Assembly (NCBI GenBank): GCA_019233415.1
Contig: JAFAMK010000338.1
Coordinates: 1-5,286 of the forward strand
DNA from: Vulcanimicrobiota bacterium
GTDB taxonomy: Bacteria; Vulcanimicrobiota; Vulcanimicrobiia; Vulcanimicrobiales; Vulcanimicrobiaceae
Length of the DNA stretch: 5,286 bases
Reading direction: 5' to 3'
Each line of letters starts with the position of its first letter. Positions within the stretch are counted from its first letter, which is position 1. Shown here in pieces: positions 1-5,286 of the stretch. The position numbers and the translations under genes were made by a program. The notes under the pieces are model-generated. The model worked only from the letters and a program-made list of their open reading frames with translations, searched no databases and was not told the DNA's origin.

Positions 1-367
1 CATCTCGAAGGGTGAAGCCATCGTGACTGGCGGCGTAGTTTACCGAAGCCCAGGGCCTGCGCCCGCGATGTTCGAAGATGTCGGCAGAACCGGCAAGGCG
101 GGCGGCAAAATCGGAGCGCTGGCCATCGCTTCCCCGCCAGAAGCGCCGCAGGCCGTCCCTGAAGCGATCGTTCCATTCGGCGAAGCCCGGCGGATGCTGG
201 CCCAGTCGGTAGCCACCGGGACCGGTATCCCAGGGTTCCGCGATCAATTTCACCCGCGACAGCACGGGATCCTGACAGGCCGCATCGAAGAAGCCTGATC
301 CCGGGTCGAAACCGTGGCCCTCGCGGCCCAGCGTCACTCCGAGATCAAAGCGAAAGCCGTCGACATG
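1..367. other. Segment of divergent codon composition within glgX
   Basis: Hand counting of third codon positions in the glgX frame gives 26 A/T-ending codons among residues 1-340 and 36 among residues 341-462, that is, about 8% against 30%. Alanine is GCG in 22 of 29 cases before the break, and in 2 of 11 after it, where GCC dominates with 8. The first A/T-ending codon of the new style is CAT for His341 (367-365), directly before the highly conserved VDGFRFD motif. The frame is uninterrupted. This marks either a recombinant gene or a contig join between two organisms. Confidence 0.6.
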
Positions 368-1387
368 GAACTCGGTCACCCAGTAGCGCAGCGAGTCCAT
401 CACCATCTGCAACACGCGGGGGTGGCGCAGGTCGAGCGTGTTGCCGGTTCCGGTGACGTCGTCGTACCAACGGTTGTCGCTGGAGTTGAGGCGGTAGTAC
501 GATGCGTTGTCGATCCCCTTGAACGAAAACGTCGGACCGAGATGGTTCCCTTCGGCGGTGTGGTTGTAAACGACGTCGAGCACCACCTCGATCCCCGCTT
601 CGTGCAGGTGCTTGACCATCGTCTTGAACTCGCTGGGATCGCCCTGCAGATAGCGCGGGTCCGGCGCGAAGAAGCCGATCGAGTTGTACCCCCAGTAGTT
701 GCGCAGCTTCTGCTCGACCAGGCGCCGGTCGTCGACGAACGCGTGGACGGGGAGCAGCTCCAGCGTCGTCACGCCGAGGTCGCGCAGGTATGCGATCACC
801 GCCGGCGCCGCGAGCCCGCCGAACGTCCCGCGCAGCGCCGGCTGCACGTCGGGGTGCTGCATCGTGAACCCGCGCACGTGCAGCTCATAGAGCACCGTGT
901 CGGGCCAAGGAACCATCGGGCGGTCGTCGTCGCCCCAGGTGAACGCCTCTTCCAGCACGACGCACTTGGGCATCGCCGTGGCGTTGTCGCTCTTGTCGAA
1001 CGAGAGATCGGCGCGCGGCGAGTTCAGGATGTAGCCGTGGTGCGCGTTGGTCCAGCGCAGCTTCCCCGCGAGCGCCTTCGCGTACGGGTCGAGCAGCAGT
1101 TTGTGGTGGTTGAAGCGGTGGCCGCGCGCGGGATCGTACGGCCCGTAGACGCGGTACCCGTAGAGCATCCCCGGCCGCGCCTCGGGAAGGTAGCCGTGCC
1201 AGACTTCGTCGGTGTATTCGGGCAGCGCGATGCGCGCCAATTCGCGCCGTCCGCGCGCATCGAACACGCACAGCTCGACCTTCTCGGCGTTCGCGCTGAA
1301 GAGCGCGAAGTTCACGCCCTTGCCGTCCCAGCTCGCGCCGAGCGGGTACGGCAAGCCGGGTTCGACGCGCGGCCGGGCCGCGATCAC
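1..1387 (-). CDS. glgX: Glycogen debranching enzyme GlgX, N-terminal part (partial)
   Basis: This is an isoamylase-type GH13 enzyme that hydrolyses alpha-1,6 branches of limit glycogen in the cytosol, opposing GlgB. The 462 visible residues, of roughly 650-720 usual for the family, run off the left edge. An N-terminal CBM48 domain (about 14-100) carries PLGASWDGKGVNFALFSANA (15-34) and GYRVYGPYDP (77-86). The catalytic barrel follows from LYELHVRGF (166-174). The GH13 regions are intact: DVVYNH (271-276), VDGFRFD (342-348) with nucleophile Asp348, IAEPWD (382-387) with acid/base Glu384, and ASHDGFTLRD (453-462) with Asp456. The frame is open throughout. The start is the GTG overlapping the glgB stop. 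One oddity is that codons from residue 341 onward (position 367 leftward) have far more A/T third bases than the preceding 340, so the gene may be mosaic. The family is near certain. GlgX is preferred over plant-type isoamylase or TreX because of the context and the close match to the GlgX N-terminus. Confidence 0.95.
   Translation of the reverse strand, partial: MIAARPRVEPGLPYPLGASWDGKGVNFALFSANAEKVELCVFDARGRRELARIALPEYTDEVWHGYLPEARPGMLYGYRVYGPYDPARGHRFNHHKLLLDPYAKALAGKLRWTNAHHGYILNSPRADLSFDKSDNATAMPKCVVLEEAFTWGDDDRPMVPWPDTVLYELHVRGFTMQHPDVQPALRGTFGGLAAPAVIAYLRDLGVTTLELLPVHAFVDDRRLVEQKLRNYWGYNSIGFFAPDPRYLQGDPSEFKTMVKHLHEAGIEVVLDVVYNHTAEGNHLGPTFSFKGIDNASYYRLNSSDNRWYDDVTGTGNTLDLRHPRVLQMVMDSLRYWVTEFHVDGFRFDLGVTLGREGHGFDPGSGFFDAACQDPVLSRVKLIAEPWDTGPGGYRLGQHPPGFAEWNDRFRDGLRRFWRGSDGQRSDFAARLAGSADIFEHRGRRPWASVNYAASHDGFTLRD
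1384..1387 (-). promoter_or_regulatory. GTGA stop/start overlap coupling glgB to glgX
   Basis: The glgX GTG at 1387-1385 overlaps the glgB TGA at 1386-1384. The encoded N-terminus starts MIAARPRVEPGLPYPLGASW and places the conserved PLGA-x-x-DG-x-GVNF segment about 14 residues in, as in E. coli GlgX, which supports this start. No Shine-Dalgarno-like run is visible in the 20 bases before the GTG, so reinitiation after glgB termination is the likely mode. Confidence 0.75.
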
Positions 1388-3561
1388 GGTGCGAGCCAGA
1401 TCGCCGCGCGGGGCGGAAGCGTCAGCGGAAGCGAGAAGGGCCGGCCGTGCGCGGGCCGCTCCTGCGCCACCGCCCAGCCGGCGTTGCCGACGTCGGAGCC
1501 GCCGTACGCGGCCGCGTCGGTGTTGAGCAGTTCGCGGTAACCGCCGGCCTGCGGGACGCCGATCTCGTAGCGGTCGTGCCGCGCGCCGCTGAAGTTGAAG
1601 ACGCACACGGCGTGCGCGTCGTGCGCCGCGTTCCAGCGGATGAACGCGGCGACGCCGTTGCGCGCGTCGTCGTACGCGATCCACTCGAATCCGTCCGCGT
1701 CGGTGTCGCGCTCGTGCAGCGCACCATACTCGCGGGTGAGATTGTTGAGGTCGTGGACGAGGAGCCGCACGCCCTGGTGTGGCGCGTACTGCGTGAGGTG
1801 CCAGTCGAGCGAGGCCTGCGCGCGCCACTCCGCGCGCTGCGCGAACTCGCCGCCCATGAACAGCAGCTTCTTGCCGGGATGCGCCCACATCAGCCCGTAC
1901 AGCAGGCGCAAGTTCGCGAACTGCTCGTCGTCGCGGCCGGGCATGCGCCCGAGCAGCGAGCGTTTTCCGTGCACGACCTCGTCGTGCGAGAGCGGCAGCA
2001 CGAAGTTCTCGCTGAACGCGTACAGCAGTCCGAACGAAATCTCGCCGAGGTGATGGCCGCGCCAAAGCGGATCGCGTTCGAAGAAGCGCAGCGTGTCGTG
2101 CATCCAGCCCATGTTCCACTTGTAGCCGAACCCGAGTCCGCCGAGATCGGCCGGCGTCGTGACGCCGGGCCACGCGGTCGACTCCTCGGCGAACGTCGCA
2201 ATCCCCGGCACCTCGCCGTAGAGCACGGTGTTGAGCCGGCGCAGGAACGCGACCGCTTCGAGGTTCTCGCGCCCGCCGTAGCGGTTCGGAACCCACTCGC
2301 CCTCGGTGCGGCTGTAGTCGCGGTACAGGATCGACGCGACCGCGTCGACGCGCAGCCCGTCGAGGTGGAACTCGCGCAGCCAGTACAGCGCGGACGCGAG
2401 CAGAAAATTCGCGACCTCGTTGCGGCCGAGGTTGAAGACGTACGTCCCCCACTCGCGGTGGAAGCCTTCGCGCACGTCGGCGTGCTCGTAGAGCGCGGTG
2501 CCGTCGAACCGGCCGAGCGCGTGCGCGTCGGTCGGGAAGTGGCCGGGCACCCAGTCGAGGATCACGCCGAGCCCGGCCCCGTGCGCCGCGTCGACGAACG
2601 CGCGGAAGTCGTCGGGTTCGCCGAAGCGGCTCGTCGGCGCGAACCATCCCGTCGTCTGATAGCCCCAGCTCAGGTCGAACGGGTGCTCGGTCACCGGAAG
2701 CAGCTCGATGTGCGTGAAGCCGAGCTCCGCCACGTACGGGATCAGCTGTTCGGCGAGTTCGCGATAGCTCAAAAAGCGGTCGCCGGCCTCCGGGATACGC
2801 TTCCACGAGCCGAGGTGGACTTCGTAGATGTGGATCGGCGCGTCGCGGCGCTGTTTGTCCGCGCGGCCGTGCAGCCACGCCTCGTCGTTCCATGCGTATG
2901 CGGACGGCGCGGTGACGAGCGAGGCGTTCGCCGGCCGGCGCTCGCTGCGGAACGCAAACGGATCGGCGCGCAGCGGGAGCAGTTCACCGCTCGCCCCGAT
3001 GATCTCGTACTTGTAGCGCGCGCCGGCGGCGACGGCGGGCAGGAAGATCTCCCACACGCCGGCCTCGCGCCGCATCCGCATCGGGTGGATGCGCCCGTCC
3101 CAGTGGTTCCAGTCGCCGACGACGCTGACGCGCCGTGCATTCGGCGCCCACACCGCGAAGCGCGTCCCCGGCACGCCGTCGACGACGTCGGGATGCGCGC
3201 CGAGCACGCGGTACAGCTCGAGGTGATTGCCCTGCGCGAACAGCCACGCGTCCAGGTCGCCGAGCAGCGGGCCGAAGCGGTACGGGTCGTCGATCAGGCG
3301 GGTTCCGCCGGCGTCTTCGACGCGCAGGCGGTACCGCGGCGCCGGGCCGACCACGAACGCCTCGAAGAGCCCCGCGCTCGTCGCGGACGGTTCGGCCGGC
3401 GCGAGCACGGTCTCGTCGTCGCCGACGACCGTTACGGCGCGCGCGCCGGGAAGGAAGGCGCGAATGACCGTTCCGGTGCCGAGCGGGTGCGGGCCGAGCA
3501 CGGCGAACGGGTCGCCCTCGCGTCCGCGGGCGATTGCGTCGAGGCGGTCCGGTGCGATCAC
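1384..3561 (-). CDS. glgB: 1,4-alpha-glucan (glycogen) branching enzyme GlgB
   Basis: GlgB (EC 2.4.1.18, GH13) cuts an alpha-1,4 chain and rejoins the piece by an alpha-1,6 link, forming glycogen branches in the cytosol. The 725-residue protein has the full two-N-domain layout of E. coli-type enzymes. The N1 domain contains GDPFAVLGPHP (16-26). The CBM48-type N2 domain contains GTRFAVWAPNARRVSVVGDW (132-151). The TIM-barrel catalytic domain runs from about IYEVHLGSW (245-253) to near 600, and an all-beta C-terminal domain follows. The conserved GH13 regions are intact: DWVPGHFPTDAH (336-347), DGLRVDAVAS (401-410) with nucleophile Asp406, FAEES (457-461) with acid/base Glu459, and LSHDEVVHGK (524-533) with transition-state Asp527. 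The start is the GTG overlapping the upstream stop, and the end overlaps the glgX start by 4 bases. Codon use is uniformly rich in G/C-ending codons. No defect is seen. The identification is close to certain; the exact start is slightly less so. Confidence 0.97.
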   Translation of the reverse strand: MIAPDRLDAIARGREGDPFAVLGPHPLGTGTVIRAFLPGARAVTVVGDDETVLAPAEPSATSAGLFEAFVVGPAPRYRLRVEDAGGTRLIDDPYRFGPLLGDLDAWLFAQGNHLELYRVLGAHPDVVDGVPGTRFAVWAPNARRVSVVGDWNHWDGRIHPMRMRREAGVWEIFLPAVAAGARYKYEIIGASGELLPLRADPFAFRSERRPANASLVTAPSAYAWNDEAWLHGRADKQRRDAPIHIYEVHLGSWKRIPEAGDRFLSYRELAEQLIPYVAELGFTHIELLPVTEHPFDLSWGYQTTGWFAPTSRFGEPDDFRAFVDAAHGAGLGVILDWVPGHFPTDAHALGRFDGTALYEHADVREGFHREWGTYVFNLGRNEVANFLLASALYWLREFHLDGLRVDAVASILYRDYSRTEGEWVPNRYGGRENLEAVAFLRRLNTVLYGEVPGIATFAEESTAWPGVTTPADLGGLGFGYKWNMGWMHDTLRFFERDPLWRGHHLGEISFGLLYAFSENFVLPLSHDEVVHGKRSLLGRMPGRDDEQFANLRLLYGLMWAHPGKKLLFMGGEFAQRAEWRAQASLDWHLTQYAPHQGVRLLVHDLNNLTREYGALHERDTDADGFEWIAYDDARNGVAAFIRWNAAHDAHAVCVFNFSGARHDRYEIGVPQAGGYRELLNTDAAAYGGSDVGNAGWAVAQERPAHGRPFSLPLTLPPRAAIWLAP
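3558..3561 (-). promoter_or_regulatory. GTGA stop/start overlap coupling oxidoreductase to glgB
   Basis: The GTG at 3561-3559 overlaps the oxidoreductase TGA at 3560-3558. The protein read from this GTG begins MIAPDRLDAI and gives a 725-residue GlgB, close to the E. coli length of 728. The same frame runs open further upstream to an ATG at 3972, but that stretch lies inside the oxidoreductase and does not resemble GlgB. The purine-rich GGAGGGG upstream is about 24 bases from the GTG, too far for a normal Shine-Dalgarno. Termination-reinitiation is therefore the likely way glgB is translated. Confidence 0.75.
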
Positions 3562-4904
3562 AGCAGCAGCCGAGCGAGTGAGGGCAGCCCCTCCGCGAAG
3601 GTCGGGTGGATGTGGACCGAGCGTTCCAGGACCCGCCAGGTCGAGCCGGCTTCCATGTGGGCGAGAATCACGTGGATCAGTTCCCCGGCTTCGTACCCAA
3701 CGAACGTCGCGCCGAGGATTCGGTCGGTCTGCGGATCGACGACCAGCCGGAAGAACCCGTCTTCGAGACCCCACTCCGGACCGCGCGCGACGTTGCTCAG
3801 CGGCAGGGTGACGGCACGGTGCGCGAGCCCGCGCTCGGCGGCTTGGTCGGCGGTGATCCCGACGCGACCGACCTGTGGGTCGGTGTACATCGCGTAGCCG
3901 AGGACGCGGTCGTCGCGGGTGCGGCTTCGGTCGCCGCCGATGATCGCGCGCAAGCGGCGGAAGTCTTCCCACGCGACGTGCGTGAACTGCGGCTGACCCG
4001 CCACGTCGCCGAGCGCGTAGTGCCCGGGAACGGACGTTTGCAGGTGCGGATCGCAGCGGACGTTCCCGCGTTCATCGAGCGCGATCCCCCCGCGTTCGAC
4101 CGTGCCGGCCGGAATGTTCGGGCGGCGCCCGATCGCGACGAGCAGACCGTCGCCGCCGAGGACCGTGCCGTCGTCGAGCGTGACGGTGAACCGCGCGCCG
4201 TCGTGCGCGACCTTCGTCGCGCGGCGGTTCAGTTGCGTAACGATCCCGTCGCGGTCGAACGAGCGCGAGAGCACGCTGCAGACGTCGACTTCCTCGCGCG
4301 CGATCAGCCGGTCGTCCGGCGTGATGACGGTGACCATGCTGCCGAGCCGCGCCGCACCCTGTCCCAATTCGAGCCCGATGTAGCCGGAGCCGAGGACGAT
4401 CAATTCCGCCGGAAGCGTCGTCTGCGCAAAGAAGTTTTCGTTGGTAAGGAACGGCGTCCCGGCGAGCCCGTCGATCGGCGGTACGTTCGCGCTGCCGCCG
4501 GTGTCGAGCACGACGAGGTCGGCTTCGTATACGGTGTCACCGGCGCGCAGCACGTGCGGCGCGTCGAACGACGTCTCGGCGCGCACCAGCTCGACGCCGC
4601 TCTTCGCGATCTTCGCCTCGACGCTGGAGCGCCAGGTTCCGACGATCGTCCGCACGCGGTCCATGACCGCGGGCACGTCGGGCCGCACCTCGCAGTAGAC
4701 GCGCACGTCGCCGGCGCGCCGCGCGCGCCCCGCCGCGTGCGCCGAGGCGAGGAACGACTTCGACGGTGTGCAGCCGACGTTGACACAGCACCCGCCGATC
4801 TCGCCCCGCTCGAACAGCACCACGCGCTTGCCGCGCTGCGCGAAATCGAGCGCCAGCGGAACGCCCCCCTGCCCCGACCCGATGACCGCGAGATCGTACC
4901 GCAT
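3558..4904 (-). CDS. MerA/Lpd-like FAD-dependent pyridine nucleotide-disulfide oxidoreductase
   Basis: This is a complete 448-residue cytosolic flavoprotein of the class I disulfide reductase family, which includes lipoamide dehydrogenase, glutathione reductase and mercuric reductase. The N-terminal FAD site is VIGSGQGG (7-14). The redox-active pair is Cys40/Cys45 in GGCCVNVGCTPSK (37-49). The NAD(P) Rossmann motif GSGYIGLE spans 172-179. AIGRRPN (257-263) and the second FAD motif YALGDVAG (296-303) follow. The dimerisation domain starts near 340 with YTDPQVGRVG (340-349) and ends with HIHPTFAE (431-438), carrying the expected catalytic His433/Glu438 pair. It lacks the N-terminal metal-binding domain and the C-terminal vicinal cysteines of true MerA (it ends in LLL), so mercury reduction is unlikely. 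Cys39 is an extra cysteine directly before the redox pair. Thr195 sits where NAD-specific relatives usually have an acidic residue, so cofactor choice is open. The ATG is the earliest in-frame start because a TAA lies two codons upstream. The gene ends in a 4-base overlap with glgB. The substrate is unknown. Confidence 0.92.
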   Translation of the reverse strand: MRYDLAVIGSGQGGVPLALDFAQRGKRVVLFERGEIGGCCVNVGCTPSKSFLASAHAAGRARRAGDVRVYCEVRPDVPAVMDRVRTIVGTWRSSVEAKIAKSGVELVRAETSFDAPHVLRAGDTVYEADLVVLDTGGSANVPPIDGLAGTPFLTNENFFAQTTLPAELIVLGSGYIGLELGQGAARLGSMVTVITPDDRLIAREEVDVCSVLSRSFDRDGIVTQLNRRATKVAHDGARFTVTLDDGTVLGGDGLLVAIGRRPNIPAGTVERGGIALDERGNVRCDPHLQTSVPGHYALGDVAGQPQFTHVAWEDFRRLRAIIGGDRSRTRDDRVLGYAMYTDPQVGRVGITADQAAERGLAHRAVTLPLSNVARGPEWGLEDGFFRLVVDPQTDRILGATFVGYEAGELIHVILAHMEAGSTWRVLERSVHIHPTFAEGLPSLARLLL

Positions 4905-4940
4905 CGCCCGTTACGTCCCCGAGGTCCGCAGGCGGTTCCT
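4905..4940 (-). other. 36-base intergenic spacer, GH63-like gene to oxidoreductase
   Basis: This is the only true intergenic gap in the window. On the coding strand it holds a GGGGA about 12 bases before the ATG at 4904. That is a weak and rather distant match to a ribosome binding site. An in-frame TAA at 4913-4911 lies two codons before the ATG, so the oxidoreductase cannot start further upstream. I see no terminator hairpin with a T-run and no clear -35/-10 pair. The spacing fits co-transcription with the gene upstream. Confidence 0.6.
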
Positions 4941-5286
4941 TCAGACGCGCACGGTCACTTCGAAGTCGGCCGCGACGTGCGGATGCGACGGGCCGCTGGA
5001 CTCGACGAGCTGGTCGATGAGCTTCGCGACGAGCCCCGTCCAGCCGGTCTGATGGGAAGCGCCGAGCCCTTCGCCGGTATCGGCGTGGTAGTACTCGTGG
5101 AAGAGGAGTTGGTCGCGCCAGTGCGGGTCGCTCTGAAAGAGCGTGCTCGTGCCGTTGAACGGGCGGCGTCCGCCGGCGTCGCGCCGGTACAGTGCGACGA
5201 GCCGGCGGGACAGCGCGAGCGAAATCTCCCACAGCGTGAGCATCTGGCCCGAGCCGGTCGGAAACTCGACCCGGTAATCGTCGCCG
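4941..5286 (-). CDS. GH63-like glycoside hydrolase, C-terminal part (partial)
   Basis: The reading frame is open from the right edge to a TGA at 4943-4941, so only the last 114 residues are visible and the start lies outside the window. The visible part looks like the end of the (alpha/alpha)6-barrel catalytic domain of bacterial GH63 or MGH1-like hydrolases. The recognisable stretches are YRVEFPTGSG (visible residues 4-13), TLWEISLALSRRL (17-29), DPHWRD (53-58), HEYYHADTGEGLGASHQTGW (63-82) and TGLVAKLI (83-90). In this clan the second catalytic carboxylate lies near the C-terminus, in an EYY/EYF-type motif before a GxGA segment. Glu64 of the visible part is the natural candidate, which is inferred and not tested. 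GH63 enzymes act on alpha-glucosides or related alpha-linked sugars such as mannosylglycerate or glucosylglycerate. The true substrate cannot be read here. It is the first visible gene of the run, 36 bases ahead of the oxidoreductase. The family call is fairly sure; the substrate is unknown. Confidence 0.8.
   Translation of the reverse strand, partial: GDDYRVEFPTGSGQMLTLWEISLALSRRLVALYRRDAGGRRPFNGTSTLFQSDPHWRDQLLFHEYYHADTGEGLGASHQTGWTGLVAKLIDQLVESSGPSHPHVAADFEVTVRV

Noticed and set aside
314..1540. A 408-codon open frame on the plus strand opposite glgX and the end of glgB
   Set aside because: It spans the glgB/glgX overlap antisense to both genes. The translation is low-complexity (Arg, Val, His, Ala) with no motif, so it is a composition shadow.
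1447..3897. An 816-codon open frame on the plus strand opposite glgB
   Set aside because: It is antisense to an unmistakable glgB. Its translation is Arg/Val/Ala-rich with no recognisable domain, and long antisense frames are expected where the third codon positions of the real gene are almost all G or C.
3562..3972. N-terminal extension of glgB to an ATG at 3972 (862 residues)
   Set aside because: The extra 137 residues lie inside the oxidoreductase coding region, are extremely Arg/Pro-rich, and resemble no GlgB domain. The GTG at 3561 gives the usual family length and a classic stop/start overlap.
4690..4735. CG-rich alternating run (gcgcgccgcgcgcgcc) as a possible hairpin or regulatory element
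   Set aside because: It lies inside the oxidoreductase, coding an Arg/Ala-rich helix (about residues 58-66), and is explained by codon bias. There is no T-run or loop typical of a terminator.
3558..4904. Genuine mercuric reductase (merA) and a mercury-resistance locus
   Set aside because: There is no N-terminal heavy-metal-binding domain, no C-terminal vicinal cysteine pair, and no merR, merT or merP neighbour. Only the shared flavoprotein fold and the redox motif match.
4537..5232. A 231-codon minus-strand frame overlapping the GH63-like gene and the oxidoreductase start
   Set aside because: It is out of frame with two recognisable proteins, and its translation is an arginine-rich stretch with no domain.

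Overview
The window is a tightly packed, high-GC bacterial gene cluster. All genes read on the minus strand, so the gene order runs from the right edge to the left edge. There are four genes and almost no non-coding DNA. In transcription order they are: (1) the last 114 codons of a GH63-like glycoside hydrolase, cut by the right edge (4941-5286); (2) a complete class I FAD/NAD(P)-linked disulfide oxidoreductase resembling mercuric reductase or lipoamide dehydrogenase (3558-4904); (3) a complete glycogen branching enzyme, glgB (1384-3561); (4) the first 462 codons of a glycogen debranching enzyme, glgX, cut by the left edge (1-1387). No RNA gene, mobile element, CRISPR array, terminator or convincing promoter was seen, and no stretch above 36 bases lacks a gene.

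The spacing indicates one operon. The first two genes are 36 bases apart. The next two junctions are both 4-base GTGA overlaps, in which the GTG start of the downstream gene shares bases with the TGA stop of the upstream gene. These overlaps set the starts of glgB and glgX, and neither start has a good Shine-Dalgarno sequence in front of it, so translational coupling is likely. GlgB forms alpha-1,6 branches in glycogen and GlgX removes them from trimmed chains, so the two together remodel glycogen. The GH63-like enzyme is another alpha-glucoside-type hydrolase and fits the theme. The oxidoreductase has no obvious place in glycogen metabolism, yet it is physically locked to glgB.

The organism is a high-GC bacterium. 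Third codon positions are overwhelmingly G or C, with a strong GCG preference for alanine, across most of the window. The phylum cannot be fixed from this sequence alone. Candidatus Eremiobacterota-like lineages or other high-GC soil bacteria are possible, but this is only an impression.

The most notable anomaly is inside glgX. From about position 367 to the left edge, codon use changes abruptly, although the reading frame and protein family stay intact. By hand count, A/T-ending codons rise from 26 of 340 to 36 of 122, and alanine switches from GCG to GCC. The change falls at the conserved VDGFRFD catalytic motif. This suggests either a recombinant (mosaic) glgX or a chimeric contig.
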